Shown piece by piece: positions 49,352-59,820 of a stretch of DNA of 64,000 nt; the first letter of the stretch is position 1, and every line of letters starts with the position of its first letter. Under the pieces are notes generated by a model. It did not search any database. It worked only from the letters and a program-made list of their open reading frames with translations, and was not told the DNA's origin. The position numbers and the translations under genes were made by a program. The stretch comes from Pseudomonas sp. MRSN 12121 (lineage in GTDB: Bacteria; Pseudomonadota; Gammaproteobacteria; Pseudomonadales; Pseudomonadaceae), in contig NZ_CP010892.1 in the NCBI RefSeq assembly GCF_000931465.1, positions 4,363,388 through 4,427,387 on the forward strand, read 5' to 3'.

Positions 49352-49747
49352 ATGATCCATCGAGGAAGTTGCCTGTGCGGCGGGGTTCGTTACGAAATCG
49401 CGGGAGCCTTGACGGATGTCCTGAACTGCCATTGCTCCATGTGCCGCAAACTGCATGCCGCGGCCTTTCGCACGCGCGCCAAGGTCAGGACCGCAGATTG
49501 GAAAACCTTGTGCGGGGAACACCTGCTGTCGTTTTATGAATCGTCGCCCGGCGAGTGGAAGAGCTTCTGTTCGGTCTGCGGTTCCAGCCTGTTCACCCGG
49601 TTCGACGCCGATCCCCAGGTACTCGGATTTCCCTTGGGCACCCTGGACACCGATCCACAGGTCAGCGCCAGCCGGCATGTCTTTGTCGCCAGCAAAGCGC
49701 CCTGGTTCACCATTACCGATGCCCTGCCCAGGCACGAAACCTATTGA
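49352..49747 (+). CDS. GFA-family zinc protein
   Basis: 131 aa. GSCLCGGVRYEI, CHCSMCRKLHAAAF and FCSVCGSSLF are the three cysteine clusters of the GFA/CENP-V (Gfa-like, S-hydroxymethylglutathione synthase-related) family, binding zinc. The specific substrate is unknown; most bacterial members are uncharacterised. Start ATG 49352 after GAAAGAAAACC, in its own transcription unit. Confidence 0.88.
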   Translation: MIHRGSCLCGGVRYEIAGALTDVLNCHCSMCRKLHAAAFRTRAKVRTADWKTLCGEHLLSFYESSPGEWKSFCSVCGSSLFTRFDADPQVLGFPLGTLDTDPQVSASRHVFVASKAPWFTITDALPRHETY

Positions 49748-49842
49748 TGGCAGGCGGCTCACCCCGCCAATGGATGGGGGGATGGCCAGTATCGAGAAGA
49801 CCGAGATTCGTTACCGCTGCGCCGGGACGAACAGTGCGACAC

Positions 49843-50091
49843 CTAGAACCCGCCCGCGAATGCCCGGCGCCCGGCCCTGATTTCCGTTCGCAGCTCCGCA
49901 ACGAAATTGGCCGCCGCCCGGACACTGGTCAGGTCTTCGGTCGACACACCGGTCAGCAACAGCTCGACCCGCCCGCTTCGCGGTTCGAACACCCTGATTG
50001 CCAGGGATCCGTCGGCGTTGACGGTGCAACTGCAGGACAGCGGCAGGAACGCGGTTTCCAGGATCTGGCGAAGCTCGCTCACCGAGAGCAT
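49843..50091 (-). CDS. DUF1652 protein
   Basis: 82 aa. MLSVSELRQILETAFLPLSCSCTVNADGSLAIRVFEPRSGRVELLLTGVSTEDLTSVRAAANFVAELR is the DUF1652 pattern, a family largely restricted to Pseudomonas. AAGGAGGAA precedes the ATG at 50091; the longer reading to 50169 is rejected. Function unknown. Confidence 0.88.
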   Translation of the reverse strand: MLSVSELRQILETAFLPLSCSCTVNADGSLAIRVFEPRSGRVELLLTGVSTEDLTSVRAAANFVAELRTEIRAGRRAFAGGF

Positions 50092-50387
50092 GAGGGATTC
50101 CTCCTTGACGGCCACGTGCAAATGGCCCGTTGAGAATAGGTCACAATGGCACCCCCCATACCCAGGCATTCGCTGGAAAGTGTTACCCAGTGCTCATTTT
50201 GCCGGGGCGATCCGCTCAACGGCACAGGCCGATCGCCCATGACCCTTAGTCGCGGCGGCGGCGCCGAGCGTCTTTTGACGCTGGGATGGCCAGGCGCTAT
50301 GGTCGCAGGGCTTGCCTGCCGTCCTGCCCGAAGCGCTGCCCCCTTCGTTCAGAGTCAAGGAACCACCGTCCCGATGAGCCAACCCTG

Positions 50388-51092
50388 ATGCTGCCCTCTT
50401 CCCCCCACTCTCTTGGCAACCCGCGCCTGTTGCGCCGCCAGCGCTGGCAGGGCCGTATCGGCCTGTGCCTGGTCGCCAGCCTGTCCGTACTGGCCGGCAT
50501 GACCGACGCCATCGGCTTCATGGCCACCGGCGACTTCGTCTCCTTCATGAGCGGCAACACCACACGCCTGGCCGTGGCCATCAGCGACGCCGACCTGGCC
50601 CTGGTCCTGCACCTGGTGCTGCTGGTACTCACCTTCATCGCCGGCAACGCCCTGGGCATCGTCATCAGCCGCCTGGGCCGGCGCCGAGCCCTGCCGCTAC
50701 TGCTGTGTATCGCCGTGCTGCTGGGCGTGGCCGCCGCCTGGCCTTTCGCGGAGCGCCTGCCTGCGTTGCTGGCGGCGATCGTCGCCATGGGCATGCTCAA
50801 CGCGGCCGTCGAGGAAGTGAACGGGCTGCCCGTGGGCCTGACCTATGTCACCGGCGCCCTGTCGCGTTTTGGCCGGGGCCTGGGACGCTGGCTGCTGGGC
50901 GAACGGCGCAACGGCTGGCGCGTGCAGCTGGTGCCCTGGACCGGCATGTTCGCCGGGGCCGTGCTGGGCGCCATCCTGGAGCACCATTTCGGCCTCAAGG
51001 CGCTGTTCGCCAGCGCGCTGCTGTCCGCGACGCTGGGGCTGCTGTCGCTGAAGATCCCCCATCGCTGGCAACTGGGCTACACGCCACGCTAA
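50388..51092 (+). CDS. DUF1275/YoaK-family membrane protein
   Basis: 234 aa with about six membrane segments. SVLAGMTDAIGFMATGDFVSFMSGNTTRLAVAI is the YoaK N-terminal signature (GxxDaxg...F.SFMSGNTT), followed by GNALGIVISRLGRR and NGLPVGLTYVTGALSRFGRGLG. Integral membrane, transport-like, substrate unknown. No strong ribosome-binding site before 50388. Confidence 0.85.
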   Translation: MLPSSPHSLGNPRLLRRQRWQGRIGLCLVASLSVLAGMTDAIGFMATGDFVSFMSGNTTRLAVAISDADLALVLHLVLLVLTFIAGNALGIVISRLGRRRALPLLLCIAVLLGVAAAWPFAERLPALLAAIVAMGMLNAAVEEVNGLPVGLTYVTGALSRFGRGLGRWLLGERRNGWRVQLVPWTGMFAGAVLGAILEHHFGLKALFASALLSATLGLLSLKIPHRWQLGYTPR

Positions 51093-51157
51093 AGCCACTT
51101 CGCCGGGCCCGGCATAAAGCTTTATCATGGCCGCCTGGTTTGCAGACAGAGTGCTTC

Positions 51158-51550
51158 ATGAAGTTCGCCATTGCCCTTTTCTCCGCCCCTCATGCGCCGT
51201 CCTCGCGCCGTGCCCTGGCCTTTGCCCAGGCAGCGCTGGCCGGCGGCCATGAGATCGTGCGGCTGTTTTTCTACCAGGATGGCGTGTACAGCGCATCGGA
51301 CAACATCGTCACCCCGCAGGACGAGCTGGACTTGCCCGCCCAGTGGCGGGCCTTTGTCAGCGAGCATCGGCTCGATGGCGTGGTGTGCATTGCCGCGGCC
51401 CTGCGCCGTGGGGTGCTGAACCCGGAAGAAGCCGCGCGCTATCAGCGCCCGGCCGTCAACCTGAGCGCGCCCTGGGAACTGTCCGGGCTCGGCCAGTTGC
51501 ATGATGCGATCCAGGCGGCCGATCGCCTGATCTGTTTCGGAGGGCCATAA
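51158..51550 (+). CDS. tusD: Sulfurtransferase complex subunit TusD
   Basis: 130 aa DsrE-fold protein. The TusBCD complex relays sulfur from IscS/TusA to TusE for 2-thiouridine at tRNA wobble position 34. KFAIALFSAPHAPSSRRALAFAQAALAGGHEIVRLFFYQDGVYSA fits the family. The conserved active cysteine is probably the one in DGVVCIAAALRRGV. First gene of tusDCBE, 3 nt before tusC. Confidence 0.92.
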   Translation: MKFAIALFSAPHAPSSRRALAFAQAALAGGHEIVRLFFYQDGVYSASDNIVTPQDELDLPAQWRAFVSEHRLDGVVCIAAALRRGVLNPEEAARYQRPAVNLSAPWELSGLGQLHDAIQAADRLICFGGP

Positions 51551-51553
51551 GAC

Positions 51554-51916
51554 ATGGCGCAATCCCTGCTGATTATCAGCCGCCAGGCCCCCTGGTCCGG
51601 CCCTGCCGCCCGCGAAGCCCTGGATATCGTCCTGGCCGGCGGCGCCTTCGACCTGCCGATCGGCCTGCTGTTTCTCGACGACGGCGTGTTCCAACTGGCG
51701 CCCGGCCAGCAAGCGGCCGCCGTCCAGCAAAAGGACCTCGCTGCCAACCTGCAGGCCCTGTCGCTGTTCGGTGTCGAGCAACTGTTTGCCTGCGGCGCCA
51801 GCGTGGCGGAACGCGGCCTGGCCCCGGAGGCCCTGAACCTGGACGATGTGCAGGTCCTGGCGCCAGCCGAACTCGGCGCACTCATTGACCGTTTTGACCA
51901 AGTGATCACCCTCTGA
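51554..51916 (+). CDS. tusC: Sulfurtransferase complex subunit TusC
   Basis: 120 aa DsrF-type protein (SLLIISRQAPWSGPAAREALDIVLAGGAFDLPIGLLFLDDGVFQL...FACGASVAERGL). Structural partner of TusD and TusB in the hexameric sulfur-relay complex. Overlaps the tusB start by one base (TGATG). Confidence 0.92.
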   Translation: MAQSLLIISRQAPWSGPAAREALDIVLAGGAFDLPIGLLFLDDGVFQLAPGQQAAAVQQKDLAANLQALSLFGVEQLFACGASVAERGLAPEALNLDDVQVLAPAELGALIDRFDQVITL

Positions 51917-52215
51917 TGTCGACCTTGCATGTGCTGTCCCATTCGCCTTTCACCGACTCCCGGCTGGGCAGTTGCCTGCGCCTGCTGGGCCCACAGGACG
52001 CCATCCTGCTGTGTGGCGACGCCGTGTATGCCTTGCAGCCTGGCAGCGCACCGCTGGCGACCCTGCAGGCGCACGGCGAGGGGCTGAAGCTCTACGTGCT
52101 GGCCGAAGACCACCAGGCCCGCGGCCTGGAAGTGCCGGCCTGGGCCACGAGCGTCGATTACCCGGGGTTCGTCGAGTTGTCGATCCACTACGCCAAGGTC
52201 AACAGCTGGTTATGA
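51916..52215 (+). CDS. tusB: Sulfurtransferase complex subunit TusB
   Basis: 99 aa DsrH-type protein (TLHVLSHSPFTDSRLGSCLRLLGPQDAILLCGDAVYAL...LYVLAEDHQARGLE...VDYPGFVELSIHYAKVNSWL). Third subunit of TusBCD. Overlaps tusE by 4 nt (ATGA). Confidence 0.92.
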   Translation: MSTLHVLSHSPFTDSRLGSCLRLLGPQDAILLCGDAVYALQPGSAPLATLQAHGEGLKLYVLAEDHQARGLEVPAWATSVDYPGFVELSIHYAKVNSWL

Positions 52216-52547
52216 ATGCACTGACCGTCGGCGCGCGCGCCATCGCCCTGGACAAGGACGGCTACCTGGTGAACCTGGACGACTGGTCCGCCGAGGTGGC
52301 CGACGCCCTGGCTGCGGCGGAACAGCTGGAACTGACCCCCGAACACTGGGAAATCCTCGAGCTGCTGCGCGGCTTCTACCAGGAGTTCCAGCTCTCGCCC
52401 GCGACCCGTCCGCTGATCAAGTACACCGCCTTGAAGCTGGGCCCGGACAAGGGCAACAGCCTGCACCTGAACCGCCTGTTCAACGGCACTCCCGCCAAAC
52501 TGGCCGCCAAGCTGGCGGGCCTGCCCAAGCCGACCAATTGCCTATGA
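52212..52547 (+). CDS. tusE: Sulfur carrier TusE (DsrC family)
   Basis: 111 aa. DKDGYLVNLDDWSAEVADALA, LTPEHWEILELLRGFYQEFQLSPATRPLIKY and the C-terminal LPKPTNCL, whose penultimate Cys accepts sulfur from TusD and passes it to MnmA. Coupled to tusB. Confidence 0.93.
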   Translation: MNALTVGARAIALDKDGYLVNLDDWSAEVADALAAAEQLELTPEHWEILELLRGFYQEFQLSPATRPLIKYTALKLGPDKGNSLHLNRLFNGTPAKLAAKLAGLPKPTNCL

Positions 52548-53545
52548 CCGACTTCGCCCCGCTGACCACCGAAACGCCCGCCGAACATCCTTTCGCGCAA
52601 TTCGTGCGCATCCTCGGCAAAGGCAAACGCGGCGCCCGCAGCCTCACCCGCGAAGAAGCCCGGGAAGCCATGGGCATGCTGCTCGACGAGCAAGTCGAGG
52701 ACACCCAGCTCGGCGCCTTCCTGATGCTGTTGCGGCACAAGGAGGAAAGCCCGGAGGAACTGGCCGGCTTTACCGAGGCCCTGCGCGAGCGCCTGCAGGC
52801 GCCGCCGATCCGGGTCGACCTGGACTGGCCCAGCTACGCCGGTAAAAAGCGCCACCTGCCCTGGTTCCTGCTGGCCGCCAAGTGCCTGGCGCAGAACGGC
52901 GTGCGCATCCTGCTGCATGGCGGTGGTGCCCACACGGCCGGCCGGCTGTACACCGAGCAATTGCTGGAACAGTTGCAGATCCCGCTGTGCCGCGACTGGC
53001 AGGCAGTCGGCAGCGCCCTGGACCGGGGCAACCTGGCCTTCATCCCGCTGGGCGACTGGGCGCCGCAACTGCAACGCATGATCGACTTGCGCAACACCCT
53101 GGGCCTGCGCTCGCCGATCCACTCGCTGGCGCGCATCCTCAATCCGCTGGGCGCGCGCTGCGGCCTGCAAAGCATCTTCCACCCCGGTTACCAGGGCGTA
53201 CACCGCGACGCCAGCGGCCTGTTGGGCGACAACGTCATTGTGATCAAGGGCGATGGCGGCGAAATCGAGATCAATCCGGACAGCGCCAGCCATCTGTATG
53301 GCACCACCGGCGGCGTGAGCTGGGATGAGGAATGGCCGGCGCTGTCCGCCCAGCGCCATGTGAAACCGGCTTCCCTCGACCCGGCGCACCTGGCTGCCAT
53401 CTGGCGTGGCGAGGTGCAGGACAGCTACCCGCAACTGGCCTTGATCGCCACCATGGCCCTGGCCCTGCGCGGGCTCGGCACACCGCGGGAGCAAGCGTTC
53501 GTGCAGGCCCAGGCCTACTGGGACGCACGGGACAGATCGATCTAG
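52544..53545 (+). CDS. TrpD2/YbiB-like glycosyltransferase-family protein
   Basis: 333 aa. FVRILGKGKRGARSLTREEAREAMGMLLDEQVEDTQLGAFLMLLRHKEESPEELAGF is the anthranilate phosphoribosyltransferase-type N-terminal helical domain. The C-terminal domain contains VRILLHGGG, IPLGDWAPQLQRMIDLRNTLGLRSPIHSLARILNPLG and IVIKGDGGEIEINPD. It resembles YbiB/TrpD2, which in E. coli binds nucleic acid rather than making tryptophan. The ATG at 52544 overlaps the tusE stop. Confidence 0.85.
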   Translation: MTDFAPLTTETPAEHPFAQFVRILGKGKRGARSLTREEAREAMGMLLDEQVEDTQLGAFLMLLRHKEESPEELAGFTEALRERLQAPPIRVDLDWPSYAGKKRHLPWFLLAAKCLAQNGVRILLHGGGAHTAGRLYTEQLLEQLQIPLCRDWQAVGSALDRGNLAFIPLGDWAPQLQRMIDLRNTLGLRSPIHSLARILNPLGARCGLQSIFHPGYQGVHRDASGLLGDNVIVIKGDGGEIEINPDSASHLYGTTGGVSWDEEWPALSAQRHVKPASLDPAHLAAIWRGEVQDSYPQLALIATMALALRGLGTPREQAFVQAQAYWDARDRSI

Positions 53546-53633
53546 CCGATCATAACCGCCCGACTTTTGCGTAATTCGTTCGAACTCCTCGGCATAGACT
53601 GCACACCAATGCACATTACCGAGGAGTTTTTTC

Positions 53634-54635
53634 ATGGGCTTGCTGATCGAAGGACGCTGGCACGACCAGTGGTACGAAAGCAGCAAAGACGGCACGTTCC
53701 AGCGCGAACAGGCACAACGCCGCAACTGGGTGACCGCTGACGGCGCGCCGGGCCCGAGCGGCGAAGGCGGCTTTCGCGCCCAGGCCGGCCGCTATCACCT
53801 GTACGTCTCCCTCGCCTGCCCCTGGGCCCATCGCACCCTGATCCTGCGCAAGCTCAAGGGCCTGGAACAGCTGATCGATGTCTCGGTGGTCAGTTGGCTG
53901 ATGCTGGAAAATGGCTGGACGTTCGACCGGGCCCGAGGCTCCAGCGGCGATCCGCTGGATCACCTGGATTTCCTGCACCAGCGCTACACCGCCGACACCC
54001 GCGACTACACCGGACGCGTCACCGTGCCGCTGCTGTGGGACAAACAGCAACAACGCATCGTCAGCAACGAATCGGCGGAAATCATCCGCATGTTCAACAG
54101 CGCCTTCGACGGCCTGAGCGGCAATGACCTGGACTTCTATCCGCAACCGCTGCGCAAGGAAATCGACGCACTGAACGAGCGCATTTATCCCGCAGTGAAC
54201 AATGGTGTGTATCGCGCCGGCTTCGCCACCTCGCAACAGGCCTACGACGCCGCCTTCGACGATGTGTTCGCCGAACTCGACTGGCTGGAACGACGCTTGA
54301 GCACCCAGCGCTACCTGGCAGGCGAATACCTGACCGAAGCGGACATCCGCCTGTTCACCACGCTGATTCGCTTCGACGCCGTGTATTACGGCCACTTCAA
54401 GTGCAACCTGCGACGGATCGCCGACTATCCCAACCTGTCGAACTGGCTGCGGGAGCTGTACCAGTGGCCGGGGATTGCCGAAACCGTCGACTTCACCCAT
54501 ATCAAGGGGCACTACTACGCCAGCCACCGCACCATCAACCCGACCGGCATCGTGCCCAAAGGGCCGGCGCAGGATTTCGATGCTGCCCATGACCGGGAGC
54601 GTTTGAAGGGGCTTGGGGTTTGGCGCAAGAATTGA
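53634..54635 (+). CDS. yqjG: Glutathionyl-hydroquinone reductase (YqjG/PcpF type)
   Basis: 333 aa GST. The thioredoxin-fold domain has the catalytic Cys in SLACPWAHRTLI; then VSVVSWLMLENGWTFD, NESAEIIRMFN, and the C-terminal all-helical domain EADIRLFTTLIRFDAVYYGHFKCNLRRIADYPNLSNWLRELYQ and GHYYASHRTINPTGIVPKGP. It reduces glutathionyl-hydroquinones using glutathione (family knowledge). The gene stands alone between tus and cysG. Confidence 0.92.
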   Translation: MGLLIEGRWHDQWYESSKDGTFQREQAQRRNWVTADGAPGPSGEGGFRAQAGRYHLYVSLACPWAHRTLILRKLKGLEQLIDVSVVSWLMLENGWTFDRARGSSGDPLDHLDFLHQRYTADTRDYTGRVTVPLLWDKQQQRIVSNESAEIIRMFNSAFDGLSGNDLDFYPQPLRKEIDALNERIYPAVNNGVYRAGFATSQQAYDAAFDDVFAELDWLERRLSTQRYLAGEYLTEADIRLFTTLIRFDAVYYGHFKCNLRRIADYPNLSNWLRELYQWPGIAETVDFTHIKGHYYASHRTINPTGIVPKGPAQDFDAAHDRERLKGLGVWRKN

Positions 54636-54651
54636 GCCAGTAGCCAGATCG

Positions 54652-54706
54652 CTATCGCGGGCAAGCCTTGCTCCTACCTGTAGGAGCAAGGCTTGCCCGC
54701 GATGCT
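54652..54706. repeat. REP/BIME inverted pair
   Basis: ATCGCGGGCAAGCCTTGCTCCTAC and its inverse GTAGGAGCAAGGCTTGCCCGCGAT lie back to back, forming a long hairpin between the convergent yqjG and cysG genes. Related to the units of the eight-copy array at 42624. Confidence 0.9.
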
Positions 54707-54708
54707 TT

Positions 54709-56103
54709 TCAGACCTGCGACTGGGCGCCTTCGAACCAGGCGAGCTTGTCGCGAAGCTGCACCACTTCACCGACTATCACCAGGGTCGGCGCATGCACTT
54801 CGTGCTCCGCCACCAGCTTCGGCAGATCCGCCAGGGTGCCGGTGAACACCCGCTGGTTGGCGGTCGTGCCCTGCTGGATCAATGCGGCCGGCGTATCCGC
54901 CGCGCGGCCATGGCGAATCAGTTGCTCGCAGATCACCGGCAAGCCCACCAGGCCCATGTAGAACACCAGGGTCTGTGCGGGCGCGACCAGGTCTGCCCAG
55001 GGCAGATCGGTGGTGCCGTCCTTCAGGTGCCCGGTGACGAAACGCACGGACTGCGCATAGTCGCGATGGGTCAGCGGAATCCCGGCATAGGCGGCGCAAC
55101 CGCTGGCCGCGGTAATGCCCGGCACCACCTGGAACGGAATGCCATGGGTCGCCAGCTCTTCGATTTCCTCGCCGCCCCGGCCGAAGATGAACGGATCGCC
55201 GCCCTTGAGCCGCAATACACGCTTGCCCTGCCTGGCCAGGTCCACCAGTTGCTGGTTGATCTGCTCCTGAGGCAAGGCGTGATCGGCGCGACGCTTGCCG
55301 ACATACACCCGATCGGCATCGCGACGGCACAGTTCGAGAATCGCCGGCGCCACCAGGCGGTCGTAGAGCACCACATCGGCTTGCTGCATCAGGCGCAGTG
55401 CGCGGAAGGTCAGGAGATCCGGATCGCCCGGCCCGGCACCTACCAGGTACACCTCGCCCGGCGCATCGGGGGCTTCGCCGGCGATCTTGGCCCGCAACAG
55501 ACGCTCGGCCTCCTCGCCCTGCCCGGCCAGCTGCCGGTCGGCGATCGGCCCCTGGAACACCTCTTCCCAGAACGCCCGGCGCTGTTGCACACCCGGAAAC
55601 AGGCCCTTGACCTGATTGCGAAAACGCGCGGCCAGGCCGGCCAGTTGACCGTAGGTCGAGGGAATCCAGGTTTCCAGCTTGGCCCGGATCAACCGCGCCA
55701 GCACCGGCGCATCGCCACCGCTGGAGACCGCGATCACCAGCGGCGAACGATCGACGATCGCCGGAAAGATCACGCTGCACAGGGCCGGCGCATCCACCAC
55801 GTTAACGGGTACGCAGCGCCGATGGGCGTCGGCGGACACCTGGGCATTGAGCGGCTCGTCGTCGGTGGCGGCAATGATCAGCACGCAGCCGTCCAGGTCC
55901 GCCTCGACATAACCGCGCAACAGGCATTCGCCACCGCTGGCTGTCACCAGGTCGCGCAACTGCGGTTCCACTTCAGGCGCAACGACCCGCAGCAGCGCAC
56001 CGGCATCGGCCAGCAGGCGGGATTTGCGCAAGGCAATCTCCCCGCCGCCGACCACCAACACACGACTGCCGCGCAGGTTATGAAACAGCGGCAGAAATTC
56101 CAT
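54709..56103 (-). CDS. cysG: Sirohaem synthase CysG
   Basis: 464 aa trifunctional enzyme making sirohaem for sulfite/nitrite reductases. N-terminal precorrin-2 dehydrogenase/ferrochelatase (VLVVGGGEIALRKSRLL NAD site; APALCSVIFPA; SSGGDAPVLARLIR). C-terminal uroporphyrinogen methyltransferase (VYLVGAGPGDPDLLTFRALRLMQQADVVLYDRLV; GGDPFIFGRGGEE; YAGIPLTHR). Starts 1 nt after the serS stop. Confidence 0.95.
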   Translation of the reverse strand: MEFLPLFHNLRGSRVLVVGGGEIALRKSRLLADAGALLRVVAPEVEPQLRDLVTASGGECLLRGYVEADLDGCVLIIAATDDEPLNAQVSADAHRRCVPVNVVDAPALCSVIFPAIVDRSPLVIAVSSGGDAPVLARLIRAKLETWIPSTYGQLAGLAARFRNQVKGLFPGVQQRRAFWEEVFQGPIADRQLAGQGEEAERLLRAKIAGEAPDAPGEVYLVGAGPGDPDLLTFRALRLMQQADVVLYDRLVAPAILELCRRDADRVYVGKRRADHALPQEQINQQLVDLARQGKRVLRLKGGDPFIFGRGGEEIEELATHGIPFQVVPGITAASGCAAYAGIPLTHRDYAQSVRFVTGHLKDGTTDLPWADLVAPAQTLVFYMGLVGLPVICEQLIRHGRAADTPAALIQQGTTANQRVFTGTLADLPKLVAEHEVHAPTLVIVGEVVQLRDKLAWFEGAQSQV

Positions 56104-57384
<1,281 letters not shown>

Positions 57385-57400
57385 GTCGGTCTCTCGTTTA

Positions 57401-57775
57401 TCAAAGTTTGGTCAGGGACAGGCCGGCCCAGGTCGCGAGCAGCCCGCCGAATACGCTGATAGCCGCATAGCCCAGGGCTAGCGGTACCTGTCCGCTTTCC
57501 AGCAGACGCACCGTATCCAGTGAAAAGGATGAAAAAGTCGTCAGGCCACCGAGGAAGCCCACGATCAACCCGGCGCGCACCTCGACGGGCACTTCCGGGC
57601 GGATCAGAAACAGGCCGTACAACACGCCGATCAGCAGGCAGCCCACGATATTAACGGCCAGCGTCGCGGTATAGAAGTGCCGCGGCCAATTGGCGTTGAT
57701 CCAGTTACCGGCGGCAAAACGCAACAAGGTGCCGGCAATGCCGCCTGCCGAGACGGCAACGATCAATGGAATCAC
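57401..57775 (-). CDS. crcB: Fluoride exporter CrcB/Fluc
   Basis: 124 aa, four membrane segments. GGIAGTLLRFAAGNWI, TLAVNIVGCLLIGVLYG, and GFLGGLTTFSSFSLDTVRLLESG are the Fluc motifs (conserved Asn, and the TTFSSF phenylalanine track). Exports F- as a dual-topology dimer. Overlaps rarA by 4 nt. Confidence 0.93.
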   Translation of the reverse strand: MIPLIVAVSAGGIAGTLLRFAAGNWINANWPRHFYTATLAVNIVGCLLIGVLYGLFLIRPEVPVEVRAGLIVGFLGGLTTFSSFSLDTVRLLESGQVPLALGYAAISVFGGLLATWAGLSLTKL

Positions 57776-59097
57776 GGTTTTCTCCGTTGCTTGGGGCTGG
57801 TTCGGTCAAGTTCCGCCAGATGCTTGAGCTTCTCGCCGATCTTCAACTCCAGGCCGCGAGGCACGGGCTGATAGAAAGCCTGCGGCTCCAGCTCCTCGGG
57901 AAAATAGTCTTCGCCGGCCGCGTAGGCGTCCGGTTCATCGTGGGCATAGCGGTATTCGTCGCCATAGCCCAGTTGCTTCATCAGCTTGGTCGGGGCGTTG
58001 CGCAGGTGCAGCGGCACCTCCAGCGACCCATGCTCGGCGGCGCTGCGCATGGCGGTCTTGAAGCCCATGTACACTGCATTGCTTTTCGGCGCGCAGGCAA
58101 GGTAGGTAATGGCCTGGGCCACCGCCAGCTCGCCCTCGGGGCTGCCCAGGCGCTCCTGTACGTCCCAGGCGGCCAGGCACAGGCTCAGCGCCCGCGGATC
58201 GGCATTGCCGATGTCCTCGCTAGCCATGCGCACCACCCGCCGCGCCAGGTACAGCGGGTCGCAACCGCCGTCGAGCATCCGCGCGAACCAGTACAGGGCG
58301 CCGTCCGGGTTGGAGCCACGGACCGATTTGTGCAGCGCCGATATCTGGTCGTAGAAGGCTTCACCGCCCTTGTCGAAACGCCGCCGGGTGTCGCCCAGCA
58401 GGCTTTGCAGCAGCTCGACCCCGATTTGCGTGCCGTCCTCGGCAAGGTCCGACGCGTTTTCCAGCAGGTTGAGCAAGCGGCGACCGTCGCCGTCCGCCGC
58501 TGCCAGCAACATCTGGAAGCCTTCGTCACTGAGGCTCAGCTGGCGCTTGCCCAGCCCGCGCTCTTCGGTCAGCGCCCGCTGCACCAGCTTGTGCAGGGCG
58601 GCCTCGTCGAGGCTCTTGAGCACATACACCCGGGCCCGGGACAACAGCGCGTTGTTCAGCTCGAAGGACGGGTTTTCCGTGGTCGCGCCGATGAAAATCA
58701 GCGTGCCGTCCTCGACATAGGGCAGGAAGGCGTCCTGCTGGGACTTGTTGAAGCGGTGCACTTCATCGACGAATAGGATGGTCCGGCGCCCGTACTGGGC
58801 CGCCTGCTGCTTGGCGATCTCCACCGCCTGGCGGATCTCCTTGACCCCGGCCAGCACCGCCGAGACAGTCTCGAAGTGCGCGTCCGAGACTTTCGCCAGG
58901 AGCCGCGCCAGGGTGGTCTTGCCCACCCCCGGCGGCCCCCAGAAGATCATCGAATGCAGGGCCCCCTGCTCCAACGCCTCGCGCAGCGGCTTGCCTCGGG
59001 CGAGCACATGCTCCTGACCGACATACTCGTCCAGATTGGCCGGGCGCAAGCGCGCGGCCAGGGGTTGGGCGATCGGGTCACTGCGAAACAGATCCAT
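57772..59097 (-). CDS. rarA: Replication-associated recombination AAA+ ATPase RarA
   Basis: 441 aa. Walker A GPPGVGKTT, Walker B ILFVDEVHRFNKSQQDAFLP, sensor 1 GATTENPSF, and the C-terminal MgsA tetramerisation domain (RMLDGGCDPLYLARRVVRMASEDIGNADPRAL...). Acts at stalled forks and with SSB. ATGA overlap with crcB; starts 30 nt after lolA. Confidence 0.94.
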   Translation of the reverse strand: MDLFRSDPIAQPLAARLRPANLDEYVGQEHVLARGKPLREALEQGALHSMIFWGPPGVGKTTLARLLAKVSDAHFETVSAVLAGVKEIRQAVEIAKQQAAQYGRRTILFVDEVHRFNKSQQDAFLPYVEDGTLIFIGATTENPSFELNNALLSRARVYVLKSLDEAALHKLVQRALTEERGLGKRQLSLSDEGFQMLLAAADGDGRRLLNLLENASDLAEDGTQIGVELLQSLLGDTRRRFDKGGEAFYDQISALHKSVRGSNPDGALYWFARMLDGGCDPLYLARRVVRMASEDIGNADPRALSLCLAAWDVQERLGSPEGELAVAQAITYLACAPKSNAVYMGFKTAMRSAAEHGSLEVPLHLRNAPTKLMKQLGYGDEYRYAHDEPDAYAAGEDYFPEELEPQAFYQPVPRGLELKIGEKLKHLAELDRTSPKQRRKP

Positions 59098-59127
59098 GGC
59101 GGACGATTGAAACCTCTTGGCGTCGAC

Positions 59128-59751
59128 TTATTCTTGAATCACATCGGCACCCTTGGGGATGTCGAACTTGAACTTGGTAGCGGCGATCGGCTCGTTGGCC
59201 TTGACCCCGGTGAACAGGATATTGGTGCGCTGCCCAACGCTGTCGATCAGTTGCATGTCATTGACCAGGCCATTGCGGAACGACAGGCGCAGGCTGTCGA
59301 ACAGCGTGTCCTTGGTCTTCGGCTTGAGAATGAAATCGACCACGCCGCCGGCTTCCTTGGCGCTGATATCGAAACTCTCGCTGATTTTCGACACATCGCC
59401 CGACAACAACAGCGCCGGGGTCTGGGTCAGGCGCTGGTCCAGGGTCTTGATGGTGACCTGCTCCAGGTCCGGGTCCCACAGGGAAACTTTCTTGCCGTCG
59501 GAAACCATCAGTTGTTCCTGCGGCGCGTCGGTGTGCCAGTAGAACAGGCCCGGGCGCTTGAGCGCCATGTCGCCGGCGGTTTCCTGCAGCTGGGTGCCGC
59601 TGCCGTCGAGGGTCAATTGGGAAAAGCGCGCAGTCAGGGTCTGGGACTTTTCAAGCAGTTGGGTCAGACGCGCCACGTCTTTCTGATCGGCCTGGGCCGA
59701 CAGGGTCGTTAAAGCCAGTACCGGTACCAGCAACATGCGGATAAGACGCAT
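59128..59751 (-). CDS. lolA: Outer-membrane lipoprotein carrier LolA
   Basis: 207 aa periplasmic chaperone that carries lipoproteins from LolCDE to LolB. Signal peptide MRLIRMLLVPVLALTTLSAQA; mature part DVARLTQLLEKSQTLTARFSQLTLDGSGTQLQETAGDMALKRPGLFYWHTDAP..QLMVSDGKKVSLWDPDLEQVT fits the family. GAGG before the ATG at 59751 is preferred to 59763. Confidence 0.94.
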   Translation of the reverse strand: MRLIRMLLVPVLALTTLSAQADQKDVARLTQLLEKSQTLTARFSQLTLDGSGTQLQETAGDMALKRPGLFYWHTDAPQEQLMVSDGKKVSLWDPDLEQVTIKTLDQRLTQTPALLLSGDVSKISESFDISAKEAGGVVDFILKPKTKDTLFDSLRLSFRNGLVNDMQLIDSVGQRTNILFTGVKANEPIAATKFKFDIPKGADVIQE

Positions 59752-59820
59752 GGGAGTCCTCATTGGATTCGTGGAAAAAACCGGCGGCGCGGGTTCACGC
59801 CGCCTGTATCGGGTCGCTGC